In this document: positions 15,520 to 23,615 of the stretch, piece after piece
Layout: every line of letters begins with the position of its first letter
Position numbering within the stretch: the stretch's first letter is position 1
Position numbers and translations under genes: made by a program
Notes under the pieces: generated by a model
Told to the model about the DNA's origin: nothing
Databases searched by the model: none
The model's input: the letters and a program-made list of their open reading frames with translations, nothing else
Origin: Methylomicrobium sp035916875
GTDB lineage: Bacteria > Pseudomonadota > Gammaproteobacteria > Methylococcales > Methylomonadaceae
DNA length: 26,576 nt
Direction: 5' to 3'
Assembly (NCBI RefSeq): GCF_035916875.1
Contig: NZ_JAXUHN010000064.1
Location: forward strand, 1-26,576

Positions 15520-16341
15520 ATGCCGACACCCACCCAGACGATTTTTATCCATACCGCCCTACCCTGCGAGGCCAGGCCGCTGATCGAGCGTTTCAGGTTG
15601 AAAAAAGATCTGAGCAGTCATCCTTTCGAGGTTTACAGCCAGGATCAGATTAGCCTTACCGTGACCGGCATCGGTAAATGCGCGATGGCGGCGGGTGTGG
15701 CTTATACACAGGCAAGAGTGGGTATGGCCGACAAGCCGATCATGCTGAATATCGGCATCGCAGGTCACGGTGATCATGAGGTGGGCCGCGTGTTTTTGGC
15801 CGGTAAAATCATCGATGCGGACACGCGGAAAAATTATTACCCGCCTTTGGTGTTTTCTCCGCCGTGCCCGGCCGAGACGCTACGAACCGCATCGAATCCG
15901 CAACTCGATTATTCCGAGCCGTATCTTTACGATATGGAGGCTTCCGCGTTTTACGAAACTGCAATGCGCTTTTCGAGCGGCGAACTGATTCAGACGTTGA
16001 AAGTCGTTTCGGACAATCGGCATTCGCCTGCGCAAAATTTACAACCCAATCAGGTCGCGGAGCTGATTGCCGCGCAATTGCCGGTGGTAAATTCCTTATT
16101 GGCCGAACTGCGTGGTCTCCAGAGCTTGATTTCGGCGCCGGAACCGGCGCAAATACAGACATTGCTTGAGCGCTTTCATTTAACGGCGAACGAAAGGCAG
16201 CAACTCCGAAACCAGTTGCTGCGCTGGGAGTGTCTGGCCGGAGGAAAAAAGCTCAATATCGATCAAGTTAGTTGTAAAAACGGCAAGGAAGTTTTGGCAT
16301 GGCTTGCGCGGCAAATCGACTCGCTTGACTATGTCCTGTAG
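15520..16341 (+). CDS. MTAN-like nucleoside phosphorylase-superfamily protein with C-terminal extension
   Basis: A 273-residue protein. The first about 195 residues are a nucleoside phosphorylase (PNP/UDP superfamily) domain with the catalytic positions of MTA/SAH nucleosidase: E17 in ALPCEARPLIE, M139-E140 in YDMEASAFYETA, and D165 in KVVSDNRH. LNIGIAGHGDHEVGR is the ribose/phosphate loop region. The remaining about 75 residues are a helical extension (LLERFHLTANERQQLRNQLL, WECLAGGKK) not found in MTAN itself. The natural substrate could be 5'-methylthioadenosine, 5'-deoxyadenosine or another nucleoside. It starts 16 bp after alkB and has a weak ribosome binding site, suggesting a shared transcript. 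Confidence 0.8.
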   Translation: MPTPTQTIFIHTALPCEARPLIERFRLKKDLSSHPFEVYSQDQISLTVTGIGKCAMAAGVAYTQARVGMADKPIMLNIGIAGHGDHEVGRVFLAGKIIDADTRKNYYPPLVFSPPCPAETLRTASNPQLDYSEPYLYDMEASAFYETAMRFSSGELIQTLKVVSDNRHSPAQNLQPNQVAELIAAQLPVVNSLLAELRGLQSLISAPEPAQIQTLLERFHLTANERQQLRNQLLRWECLAGGKKLNIDQVSCKNGKEVLAWLARQIDSLDYVL

Positions 16342-16381
16342 GAAAGACATAACGCTTGAAAATTTAACGACGCGGAAACTT

Positions 16382-17569
16382 ATGATTGACAGCTATGATC
16401 TGCAACAACTTCATGCGGATATGCGCGCATGGCGGCAACACATTCATCAGCATCCCGAAACCGCCTATGAAGAAGTCGAAACGGCGCGTTTTGTCGCCGA
16501 AAAACTGAAGGAATTCGGTTTGGCTGTGCATCGGGGGCTCGGCAAAACCGGCGTGGTTGCGACATTATCGTCGGGCGACAGCCCACGGAAAATTGCATTG
16601 CGCGCGGACATGGACGCCTTGTTTATCGAAGAAAAAAATACTTTTTCGTATAAATCCGAACATCACGGCAAAATGCATGCCTGCGGCCATGACGGCCATA
16701 CCGCGATGTTGCTCGGCGCGGCCAAACTATTGGCCGAAAAACCGAACTTCAACGGCACGGTGGTGTTCATCTTTCAGCCAGCCGAAGAGGGCCGCGCCGG
16801 CGCCAGGCAAATGATCGAGGACGGTTTGTTCGAACAATTTCCGGTCGAACAGGTGTTCGGCATGCATAATTTTCCGGATATTCCAGTCGGCCATTTTGCG
16901 GTCAGGCCGGGGCCGATGATGGCGTCCTTCGACTGTTTCGAAATTCGCGTAAAAGGCCGGGCAACGCATGCCGCGATGCCGCATCTGGGCGCCGATGCGG
17001 TCGTCGCGGCCGCGCAAATCGTCAATGCGCTGCAAACGATCGTCAGCCGGACAATTGATCCGGCTGATTCGGCGGTAGTCAGTATTACTCAGATTCACGC
17101 CGGCAATGCCTGGAATGCGATTCCGGAAGAAGCGGTGATTCGCGGTACTTTTCGGTGTTTCAAATCCAGCGTACAGCAGATTATCGGCGAAAAAATTCGT
17201 CAAATCGTCGAGGGGGTTTGTACCGGACTCGGCGTTGCCGCGGAAATCGCTTTCAATCCCGAAAATCCGGGTTATCCGGTCGCCTTCAACAGCGAAGCCG
17301 AAACGGCCGTTGCGGTAAAGGTCGCCATTGCGGTTGCCGGTGCTGAAGGCGTCAATCTTCAGCCCACGCCGTGCATGGGCTCGGAGGATTTTGCGTTCAT
17401 GCTGCAGCAAAAACCGGGCTGTTATATCTGGATCGGCAACGGCGCATCGCATAACAGTTGCTTGCTGCATAATCCGCATTATGACTTTAACGACCAGATC
17501 CTGCCGATCGGCGTAGCTTATTGGATCAGGCTGGTTGAAAGCGTTCTGCGGGATGAAATTGTGTTCTGA
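16382..17569 (+). CDS. M20D-family amidohydrolase (hippurate hydrolase / N-acyl amino acid hydrolase type)
   Basis: A 395-residue metallo-amidohydrolase that cleaves amide bonds of N-acylated amino acids or related compounds. Metal-site segments are clear: MHACGHDGHTAM, FQPAEEGRAGARQM, GMHNFPDIPVGHFAVRPGPM, the lid-domain HAAMPHLGADAV, and MGSEDFAFMLQQKPGCYIWI near the C-terminus. RWxxH-type opening (MRAWRQHIHQHPETAYEE) is also typical. The frame is open upstream to 16304, but the ATG at 16382 gives the usual family N-terminus and lies 40 bp after the phosphorylase stop. The preceding AACGACGCGGAAAC offers only a weak ribosome binding site. There is no signal peptide, so it is cytoplasmic. 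The true substrate is unknown. Confidence 0.9.
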   Translation: MIDSYDLQQLHADMRAWRQHIHQHPETAYEEVETARFVAEKLKEFGLAVHRGLGKTGVVATLSSGDSPRKIALRADMDALFIEEKNTFSYKSEHHGKMHACGHDGHTAMLLGAAKLLAEKPNFNGTVVFIFQPAEEGRAGARQMIEDGLFEQFPVEQVFGMHNFPDIPVGHFAVRPGPMMASFDCFEIRVKGRATHAAMPHLGADAVVAAAQIVNALQTIVSRTIDPADSAVVSITQIHAGNAWNAIPEEAVIRGTFRCFKSSVQQIIGEKIRQIVEGVCTGLGVAAEIAFNPENPGYPVAFNSEAETAVAVKVAIAVAGAEGVNLQPTPCMGSEDFAFMLQQKPGCYIWIGNGASHNSCLLHNPHYDFNDQILPIGVAYWIRLVESVLRDEIVF

Positions 17570-17684
17570 TCGCGGAAAGACGGCGGCCCCGATTTGCTTT
17601 TGGTCACAAAACTTACATATTTGCCGGGTAAAATGCATCGATACTTGTCATTTCGGGCTTACAATCCGCCAATCGTCGGCGCTT

Positions 17685-18527
17685 ATGGAACTGTCGCTGC
17701 TAACGCTAAATCTGCATACATACCAGCAGCATCCGCGCCATTGTCCGTTTGATGCGATGCATCAGCATGAGCGTGAGGTGCAGATCATCGCTGAGGCGAT
17801 TGCCCACCTGAAAATCGACCTGATTTGTTTTCAGGAGGTCGGGGAGTACATGCACGATCCGATCGCGCATCCGTACGGCGAGTCGCCTTCTAACATGGCG
17901 TTCCGGATTTGCGGCAAATTGCGGCACTGGGGGCTTTGGTATCACATTCATCAGGACTGGAGCCACATCGGTTTCGGCCGTTGGCGTGAAGGCACCGCGA
18001 TCATGAGCCGCTATCCGATGCGACATAATCATTCGGCTTATGTGTCTTGTGATCAGCGCAAGGACAATTACATGTCGCGAAATGTGACAATGTCCTGTAT
18101 TGATGTGCCGTGGTTTGGCCTGCTGCATATCGCGAATGTGCATTTGAGTTGGGCGCATCACGGCTTTTATGAAGAATACGCCAATTTGCGACGCTTGATT
18201 GATTCGCGCCGGCATTTCGGCGTCAGAGGCGAGCTGATCGCGGGGGATTTCAACGCGCCCGCCGGAGGGCAGGCGTATCATCATGTCGTCGGCAATGCCG
18301 AGTATGTGGATCAGTTCAGTGAACTGCATCCACAACGCTTTTACGAACCCAGTTATCGGGGTCAAATCGATGGCTGGAAAAATCATCCGCCTTGTCGAAT
18401 CGACTTTATTTTCAAGCGTAATGGCCATCCGATGCGGATCGAATCGATGGACACGATCTTCAATGATCGTTTCTATCCGATCGTTTCGGATCATTTCGGT
18501 TATTTGGCAAGGTACCGGCTGTATTGA
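17685..18527 (+). CDS. Endonuclease/exonuclease/phosphatase-family protein
   Basis: A 280-residue protein of the EEP fold, shared by DNase I, ExoIII and sphingomyelinases. Motifs in order are LLTLNLHTYQQ, the metal-binding Glu E51 in DLICFQEVGEY, IANVHLSWAHHG, the catalytic Asp-Asn pair in IAGDFNAPAGGQAY, CRIDFIFKR, and the terminal S-D-H in PIVSDHFGYLARY. All catalytic positions are present, so it should be an active metal-dependent phosphodiesterase or phosphatase. Whether the substrate is DNA, RNA or a lipid cannot be told. The frame continues upstream to 17535 in low-quality sequence; ATG 17685 gives the natural beginning MELSLLTLNLH. It is unusually rich in histidine and aromatic residues. 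It lies about 115 bp after the M20 gene. Confidence 0.85.
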   Translation: MELSLLTLNLHTYQQHPRHCPFDAMHQHEREVQIIAEAIAHLKIDLICFQEVGEYMHDPIAHPYGESPSNMAFRICGKLRHWGLWYHIHQDWSHIGFGRWREGTAIMSRYPMRHNHSAYVSCDQRKDNYMSRNVTMSCIDVPWFGLLHIANVHLSWAHHGFYEEYANLRRLIDSRRHFGVRGELIAGDFNAPAGGQAYHHVVGNAEYVDQFSELHPQRFYEPSYRGQIDGWKNHPPCRIDFIFKRNGHPMRIESMDTIFNDRFYPIVSDHFGYLARYRLY

Positions 18528-18612
18528 TTTTTCGCCCGCGTCAAACGTGCCTGGCTATGTTCCGGTTCCTCTTCCTCGCGCTGATTCACAACAGCGGTAT
18601 AGCTAAAGGTGC

Positions 18613-19239
18613 TTACTCGTTTTCCTTTTTGCGCTCAAACAGCATGTGCGCCATCTTTCTGGCTTTGGTTTTTAGATAATCGAGATTGTCATTGTGGGCT
18701 GCGGCAACAATGGGGATCCGATCCACAACATTCATGCCCAGTTTTTGCAGGCCTTCGATTTTTTTCGGATTATTCGTGATCAGTTCGATCGATTTGACGT
18801 TTAGGGAGCGCAGAATCAAAGCGGCAATGTCGTATTCGCGTTCGTCGGCAAGATGGCCCAGGTGAATGTTCGCATCGACCGTATCCATGCCCGCATCCTG
18901 CAAATTGTAGGCTTGAAGCTTCTTTAAAAGGCCAATGCCGCGCCCCTCTTGGCGCAGATAAATCAGGATGCCAACGCCTTTTTCGTCAATCATTTGCAGC
19001 GCCATGTCGAGTTGTTCGCCGCAATCGCAACGCCTCGATCCGAGCACATCGCCGGTAAAGCATTCGGAATGGATGCGCACGGGTACATGTTCGATGCCGT
19101 CAACCTTGCCTCGGACCAGCGCGACATGCTCCTTGTCATCGAGATTGTTACTGTAATAATGCAGGATGAATTCGCCGTGCCGTGTAGGTATCGGTGTTTG
19201 AACTAAATCTTCTACTTTTGGTTTCACGTCAATTATCAA
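18613..19239 (-). CDS. ribA: GTP cyclohydrolase II
   Basis: A 208-residue single-domain enzyme that opens GTP to 2,5-diamino-6-ribosylaminopyrimidinone phosphate, the first committed step of riboflavin synthesis. The zinc ligands are C60, C71 and C73 in HSECFTGDVLGSRRCDCGEQ. The catalytic segment IYLRQEGRGIGLLKKLQAYN and the tail motif ITNNPKKIEGLQKLG are conserved. There is no fused RibB domain, and the length matches stand-alone RibA. The start is TTG 19239, supported by AAGGAG 8 bases upstream; no ATG fits. It lies 54 bp downstream of the methyltransferase gene on the same strand and is the last gene of that series. Other riboflavin genes are not in the window. Confidence 0.96.
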   Translation of the reverse strand: MIIDVKPKVEDLVQTPIPTRHGEFILHYYSNNLDDKEHVALVRGKVDGIEHVPVRIHSECFTGDVLGSRRCDCGEQLDMALQMIDEKGVGILIYLRQEGRGIGLLKKLQAYNLQDAGMDTVDANIHLGHLADEREYDIAALILRSLNVKSIELITNNPKKIEGLQKLGMNVVDRIPIVAAAHNDNLDYLKTKARKMAHMLFERKKENE

Positions 19240-19247
19240 TTCAAAAA

Positions 19248-19253
19248 CTCCTT
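19248..19253 (-). promoter_or_regulatory. Ribosome binding site that decides the TTG start of ribA
   Basis: The minus strand reads AAGGAG followed by 8 bases and then TTG. This is near ideal spacing and the only good site for ribA. Confidence 0.75.
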
Positions 19254-19293
19254 ATATTTTACTCAAATCCATCGCTCAAGATAGAATTTCCGG

Positions 19294-19911
19294 TCATTTG
19301 ACCGCTTCGATCAATTTGATGATATCGCTGCTGCGCTCATCGACGCGCACCTTTCGAAAGCCGCAGGCCTGCACATTTTTGACCGTATTGCGATTGATAT
19401 TCGCGCCGGCCAGCGAGACGACCAGGGGATTCAAAAGATTCATTATGCCGGCCAAAACCGGTCTTGAACTGATTACATGCTCCAGCAATAAAACCCGCCC
19501 GCCCGGCTTGCAGACCCGGTGCAATTCTTTCAAGCCTTTCATCGGCGAAGGCACCGAGCAGAATACAAAGGAACCTACGACTGTGTCGAAACTGTTGCTG
19601 GCATAATGCAGCGACTGCACATCCATCAGTTCCAGATCCACATTGCTGTGTTTTCTGTTCTTTTTGTTCCGAGCCTGCTCCAGCATTTTCGGGCTGAAAT
19701 CGATCGCGGTGATGCGGGCGCCGGCAGGATAATAGTCGAAGTTCTTGCCGGTGCCGACGCCGACTTCGAGAATGTGTTGGCCTTCGACGGACTCCCAAAG
19801 TTTTGTTCGCCAACTTTTGAAAAACAGGCCCTCCATCATCGCTTCAAGGCAGTCGAAATAAGGCGCGAGGCGGTCATAACGCTGTTGTATCTGGGCGCTG
19901 TCAAGTTTCAT
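19294..19911 (-). CDS. UbiE-like class I SAM-dependent methyltransferase
   Basis: A 205-residue Rossmann methyltransferase. Motif I is HILEVGVGTGKNFDYYPAG, motif II/post-I is ITAIDFSPKMLEQAR, and motif IV with SFDTVVGSFVFCSVPSP is followed by KELHRVCKPGGRVLLLEHV, which is typical of the UbiE and phosphatidylethanolamine N-methyltransferase (PmtA) branch. The N-terminus IQQRYDRLAPYFDCLEAMME fits the same branch. Substrate candidates are a quinone precursor, a phospholipid head group or a small molecule. I chose the ATG at 19911, although a TTG at 19923 is also possible; neither has a ribosome binding site. It is followed 54 bp later by ribA and preceded about 190 bp away by sseA. Confidence 0.82.
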   Translation of the reverse strand: MKLDSAQIQQRYDRLAPYFDCLEAMMEGLFFKSWRTKLWESVEGQHILEVGVGTGKNFDYYPAGARITAIDFSPKMLEQARNKKNRKHSNVDLELMDVQSLHYASNSFDTVVGSFVFCSVPSPMKGLKELHRVCKPGGRVLLLEHVISSRPVLAGIMNLLNPLVVSLAGANINRNTVKNVQACGFRKVRVDERSSDIIKLIEAVK

Positions 19912-19949
19912 GGGCTGAACCAATGGATAAAAAAGTATCTTTTCTGATG

Positions 19950-19970
19950 CCGGATGGGATATTCATCCGG
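19950..19970. promoter_or_regulatory. Inverted repeat upstream of the methyltransferase gene
   Basis: CCGGATG at 19950-19956 and CATCCGG at 19964-19970 are perfect arms around a 7-bp centre, about 40 bp before the methyltransferase start. It could be an operator or a leader hairpin. Further up, GGGTTT-TC-AAACCC at 20045-20058, about 45 bp after the sseA stop, may be part of a 3'-end structure. Neither is followed by a T-run. Confidence 0.35.
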
Positions 19971-20103
19971 TCCGAAATGTTTGGTAATACACGGATATAC
20001 ATGCTTGTTTACATTAGCAGGCGCTATTCCAGATAGTTGGGACGGGGTTTTCAAACCCGAGCCTTTCCAAGGGGCTAATAAGTAGTGCCTTTGCTGGCTT
20101 AAA

Positions 20104-20952
20104 TTACTTGCCTTTCGCAATCGGCCGGTTTTTATTCCGGATCCATTCGCTCCACGAACCGGCATAAAGCTTGGAGCCCTTGAGTCCTGCGTATTCCATC
20201 GCCAGCAAATTATGGCAGGCGGTCACGCCGGAGCCGCACATGTGCACGATCTGTTCCGGCGGTCTATCGCCGATCAAGGCCTGAAATTGTTGGTGCAATT
20301 GATCGGCGGGCAAGAATTCTCCGCTACCGGCAAGATTGGCTTGAAAAGGCCGGTTGATCGCGCCTCGGACATGGCCGGCAACGGGGTCTATCGGCTCCAC
20401 TTCGCCGCGGTAACGCTCGGGTGTGCGTGCATCGATCAGGCTAATCGATCTTTCGGCGAGACGGTTTTGAACTTGGCCAGCGGTCAGCCAAAACGATTCT
20501 TGCAGAGAGGGTCGGAAGGCCGCAGGTTTGATCGCCGGCAACGCGGTTGTGATCGGATAGCCTTTTTGTCGCCAATGCTTGATACCGCCGTCCAGCACCG
20601 CCACTTTGTCATGGCCGAGAGTGCGCAACAGCCACCAGAGACGCCCTGCGAAAGCGCCGCCCGCATCGTCGTAAGCAACAACCTGGCTCTGATTGTTGAT
20701 GCCCCAGTGGCCCAGCTTTTGAATCAATGCGCGAAAATCAGGCAGTGGATGGCGGCCTTTCTGGCTGGTAATCGCGGATGACAAATCCTTGTCGAGATGG
20801 GCATAGCGCGCATTCGGAAGATGCCCGTGCCGATAATTTTTCGCGCCCAGCTCAGTGTCGACCAGAGAAAACCTGCAGTCGATGATGACCCAGTCCGGAT
20901 TGTCAAGTTGCGCGCGGAGCGCATCGGCGGTGATGAGTGTGCTGTAAGACAT
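20104..20952 (-). CDS. sseA: 3-mercaptopyruvate/thiosulfate sulfurtransferase (tandem rhodanese)
   Basis: A 282-residue protein with two rhodanese domains. The first, residues 1-140, is inactive and contains VIIDCRFSLVDTELGAKNYR and VVAYDDAGGAFAGRLWWLLR. The second, residues 155-282, has SLIDARTPERYRGEVEPIDP and the active loop around C239 in HMCGSGVTACHN. The CGSGVTA loop is the signature of 3-mercaptopyruvate sulfurtransferases (SseA), as opposed to the CRxGx loop of thiosulfate enzymes. The enzyme makes a persulfide for sulfur transfer or cyanide detoxification in the cytoplasm. It begins 6 bp after the upstream quinone oxidoreductase stop, with an AAGG overlapping the end of that gene, so the two are certainly co-transcribed. 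Confidence 0.92.
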   Translation of the reverse strand: MSYSTLITADALRAQLDNPDWVIIDCRFSLVDTELGAKNYRHGHLPNARYAHLDKDLSSAITSQKGRHPLPDFRALIQKLGHWGINNQSQVVAYDDAGGAFAGRLWWLLRTLGHDKVAVLDGGIKHWRQKGYPITTALPAIKPAAFRPSLQESFWLTAGQVQNRLAERSISLIDARTPERYRGEVEPIDPVAGHVRGAINRPFQANLAGSGEFLPADQLHQQFQALIGDRPPEQIVHMCGSGVTACHNLLAMEYAGLKGSKLYAGSWSEWIRNKNRPIAKGK

Positions 20953-20958
20953 TATAAT

Positions 20959-21954
20959 TTATACCTTCAAGATGATTTTACCGATATGATGTCCGGATTC
21001 GAGCCGTTCGTGCGCCTTGGCGGCATCGCCAAGATCGAAAACTCTATCGATGACCGGCCTGATTTTACCCGATGACAATAAAGGCCAGACCTTTTCGCGC
21101 AATTTCCAGGCGATTTGCTGCTTGAAAAGATCGTCACGGCCGCGCAAGGTCGATCCGGTCAGCGTCAGGCGTTTCAGCATGATCTGCCAGAGATCTATCT
21201 CCGCCTTGGCGCCGTGCTGAATTGCGATTTGCACCAGTCGGCCGTCGTTCGCCAGACACTTCAAATTTCTGGGTAAGTAATCGCCGCCGATCATGTCCAG
21301 GATCACATCAGCGCCCTTATTATCGGTCATCTGTTTGACAGCATCGACAAAATCCTGCTCCCGATAGTTGATTGCGGCATCGGCGCCGAGTTGCACGCAA
21401 CATTCGCACTTTACATCGGAACCGGTCGTAATAAAGACTCGGGCTCCAAAGGCTTTTGCCAATTGTATCGCGGTCGTGCCGATGCCGCTGCTGCCGCCGT
21501 GAATGAGCAGCGTTTCGCCGGCCGATAAATGGGCGCGATCGAAAACATTGCTCCAGACCGTAAAAAATGTTTCGGGCAGCGCCGCTGCCTGGATAAAATC
21601 GATTCCCTCCGGAATAGGCAGGCAAAGCGCGGCCGAGGCTGTACAATAGTCGGCATAACCGCCGCCGGTTACCAGCGCACAAACTGGTTCGCCAATGCTC
21701 AAATGGCGCACGTTTTCGCCCAAGGCAGCAACCGTTCCGGCAATTTCGAGACCTGGAATATCCGAAGCGCCGGGAGGCGGCGGGTAAACGCCGCGGCGCT
21801 GCATCACATCGGGGCGATTTACGCCGGCGGCGGCAACCTTTATCAGCACTTGATGCGCCGATAGGGTGGGTATGGGTCTTTCCGCGAGACTGAGTACCTC
21901 GGGGCCGCCGGGTTGAGTGAACTCTATCGCGTGTATCGAAAGTGGTAGGGGCAT
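20959..21954 (-). CDS. NAD(P)H quinone oxidoreductase, PIG3-type zinc-less MDR protein
   Basis: A 331-residue member of the medium-chain dehydrogenase/reductase superfamily. The N-terminal GroES-like domain has EFTQPGGPEVLSLAERPIP, then KVAAAGVNRPDVMQRRGVYP and PGLEIAGTV. The cofactor-binding Rossmann domain has LIHGGSSGIGTTAIQLAKAF followed by VILDMIGGDYLPRNLK. Catalytic zinc ligands are absent, as in quinone oxidoreductases. TP53I3/PIG3-type enzymes reduce quinones with NADPH. It ends with the common RLESGHHIGKIILKV. It is the first gene of the minus-strand series and is divergent from argC across 109 bp that should hold both promoters. The ribosome binding site is not obvious. Confidence 0.9.
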   Translation of the reverse strand: MPLPLSIHAIEFTQPGGPEVLSLAERPIPTLSAHQVLIKVAAAGVNRPDVMQRRGVYPPPPGASDIPGLEIAGTVAALGENVRHLSIGEPVCALVTGGGYADYCTASAALCLPIPEGIDFIQAAALPETFFTVWSNVFDRAHLSAGETLLIHGGSSGIGTTAIQLAKAFGARVFITTGSDVKCECCVQLGADAAINYREQDFVDAVKQMTDNKGADVILDMIGGDYLPRNLKCLANDGRLVQIAIQHGAKAEIDLWQIMLKRLTLTGSTLRGRDDLFKQQIAWKLREKVWPLLSSGKIRPVIDRVFDLGDAAKAHERLESGHHIGKIILKV

Positions 21955-22063
21955 AATTAAGCGGTTGTCGCGAGTGTCCGGTTGAAGTTATCGATTTTTG
22001 CGAATCTGGAAGTATTATATACTCACGCAATTTCAAAGAAATGAACAAGAAGGATTTAAACCA

Positions 22064-23095
22064 ATGATTCGTGCAGGAATAGTTGGCGGCACCGGCTACA
22101 CCGGCGTGGAGCTGTTACGGATTTTAGCCTTGCATCAGGAGGTCGATGTCGCGGTAGTCACCTCACGTACGGACGCAGGCGTGCGGGTGGATGCGTTATA
22201 TCCGAACCTCCGCGACTATATCGATGTGGTTTTTACCGCGCCGGATGTCGATGCGTTGGCCGCATGCGACGTGGTGTTTTTTGCGACGCCGAACGGTACG
22301 GCGATGCTTATGGCCGGACAATTGCTGGCGCGCGGCGTGAAAGTGATCGATCTGTCCGCCGATTTTCGTTTGCAGGATGCAAAGGAGTGGAGCCAATGGT
22401 ACGGCCTGGAACACGCCTGTCCCGATCTGATTGGCGAGGCGGTGTACGGTTTGCCCGAAGTCAACCGCGAAGCGATCAGAAGCGCACGGCTGATTGCCTG
22501 TCCGGGTTGCTATCCGACCTCGGTGCAGCTTGGCTTTTTACCGCTGCTGGAAAACGGCTTGATCGATGCCGATCATTTGATTGCCGACGTCAAGTCGGGG
22601 GTGAGCGGCGCGGGCCGCAAGGCGGAGCTTGCGACGCTGATGAGCGAATGCGGCGAAAGTTTCAAGGCTTACGCAGTGCCTGGACATCGGCATTTGCCCG
22701 AGATCAGGCAAGGCTTGCGTGCGGCGACCGGCAAACCGGTCGGTTTGACTTTCGTGCCGCATTTGACGCCAATGATACGCGGAATTCATGCGACCTTATA
22801 CGGACGCCTCCATGCGGACGCGCGCGATTTACCGGCGCTTTATGAACAAAGATACCGCGACGAGGTCTTTGTTGATGTGTTGCCGCAAGGAGCACATGCC
22901 GATACCCGCAGCGTGCGCGGCAGCAATCGCTGCCAGATCGCGATTCATCAACCGCAGGATGGGAAGACAGTCGTTGTCCTGTCGGTAATCGATAATCTGG
23001 TGAAAGGCGCGTCAGGTCAGGCGGTGCAGAATATGAATCTGATGTTTGGCCTGGAGGAGGATTTGGGGCTAAGAACGGTGGCATTGTATCCGTGA
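22064..23095 (+). CDS. argC: N-acetyl-gamma-glutamyl-phosphate reductase
   Basis: A 343-residue enzyme that reduces N-acetylglutamyl phosphate to the semialdehyde with NADPH, the third step of arginine synthesis. The N-terminal dinucleotide motif GIVGGTGYTGVELLRIL, the active-site cysteine C149 in IACPGCYPTSVQLGFLPLL, the GVSGAGRKAELATLM loop, PGHRHLPEIRQGL with the catalytic His, and DNLVKGASGQAVQNMNLMFG at the C-terminus are all conserved. It is of full length. The frame is open upstream, but ATG 22064 gives the family start MIRAGIVGG and is preceded by AGAAGGATT at a good distance. No other arg genes lie nearby. Confidence 0.97.
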   Translation: MIRAGIVGGTGYTGVELLRILALHQEVDVAVVTSRTDAGVRVDALYPNLRDYIDVVFTAPDVDALAACDVVFFATPNGTAMLMAGQLLARGVKVIDLSADFRLQDAKEWSQWYGLEHACPDLIGEAVYGLPEVNREAIRSARLIACPGCYPTSVQLGFLPLLENGLIDADHLIADVKSGVSGAGRKAELATLMSECGESFKAYAVPGHRHLPEIRQGLRAATGKPVGLTFVPHLTPMIRGIHATLYGRLHADARDLPALYEQRYRDEVFVDVLPQGAHADTRSVRGSNRCQIAIHQPQDGKTVVVLSVIDNLVKGASGQAVQNMNLMFGLEEDLGLRTVALYP

Positions 23096-23152
23096 AGATC
23101 CAATGGTTTAACTCGGCGGCAGATCCGGAGTGATATTGCAAGATCGGAAATC

Positions 23153-23181
23153 TTGACTCCTTTACTAGGTATAGTCATAAT
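23153..23181 (+). promoter_or_regulatory. Sigma-70 type promoter of erpA
   Basis: TTGACT (23153-23158) and CATAAT (23176-23181) are separated by 17 bp. Each box matches the consensus at five of six positions. The erpA ATG is 40 bp downstream. CTTGACTCCTTTACTAGGTA around the -35 box resembles an IscR type 1 half-site pattern, but this is a visual judgement. Confidence 0.7.
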
Positions 23182-23194
23182 TTCTGCTATACCT
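23167..23194. promoter_or_regulatory. Operator-like inverted repeat over the erpA -10 box
   Basis: AGGTATAG at 23167-23174 and CTATACCT at 23187-23194 are perfect 8-bp arms separated by 12 bp. The -10 box lies in the centre and the expected transcription start falls in or next to the right arm. A repressor bound here would block transcription. Confidence 0.55.
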
Positions 23195-23221
23195 CAACTT
23201 TTTTTGTGTATTTAAAAGCTT

Positions 23222-23554
23222 ATGGCAAATCCAATTAATTTTACCGATAGCGCGGCCGCGAAAGTCAGCGAACTGATTGCCGAGGAAGGCAACGACAATC
23301 TCAAGTTGAGAGTCTATGTGACCGGCGGCGGCTGTTCGGGTTTTCAATATGGCTTCACGTTCGATGAAGAAGTGAACGAAGACGATACCAGTGTCGTCAA
23401 CGGCGGCGTGACAGTCTTGATCGATTCGATGAGCATCCAATACTTGCAAGGCGCCGAAGTGGATTACAAGGAAGATGTGAACGGCGCGCAGTTTGTAATT
23501 CGCAATCCGAATGCAACGACGACTTGCGGGTGCGGGTCATCGTTTTCAGCATAA
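23222..23554 (+). CDS. erpA: A-type iron-sulfur cluster insertion protein ErpA
   Basis: A 110-residue A-type carrier that delivers Fe-S clusters to essential target enzymes such as those of isoprenoid synthesis. The three cluster-binding cysteines are present: C38 in VYVTGGGCSGFQYGF, and C102 and C104 in TTCGCGSSFSA. FTFDEEVNEDDTSVVNGGV and SMSIQYLQGAEVDY are typical for ErpA rather than IscA. The start MANPINFTDSAAAKV has a weak ribosome binding site (TTAAAAGCTT before ATG). It has its own promoter and ends in a strong terminator, so it is monocistronic. Its regulation by an Fe-S sensor is suggested by the promoter palindrome but is not proven. Confidence 0.96.
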   Translation: MANPINFTDSAAAKVSELIAEEGNDNLKLRVYVTGGGCSGFQYGFTFDEEVNEDDTSVVNGGVTVLIDSMSIQYLQGAEVDYKEDVNGAQFVIRNPNATTTCGCGSSFSA

Positions 23555-23557
23555 CGA

Positions 23558-23589
23558 AAAAGGGCGGTTTTCAGACCGCCCTTTTTTTT
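23558..23589. terminator. Bidirectional rho-independent terminator
   Basis: AAAGGGCGGT at 23559-23568 pairs perfectly with ACCGCCCTTT at 23575-23584 around a 6-base loop and is followed by a T-run. The other strand also has an A/T tract, so it serves erpA and the convergent M23 gene. Confidence 0.93.
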
Positions 23590-23615
23590 ATCCTGTCGAT
23601 TTAAGCGGACAAGGA

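Noticed and set aside
16727..17638. A 303-codon minus-strand frame
   Set aside because: It lies opposite the M20 amidohydrolase, which has all metal-site motifs.
17706..18494. A 262-codon minus-strand frame
   Set aside because: It lies opposite the EEP-family gene; the histidine-rich codons on the plus strand create a long mirror frame.
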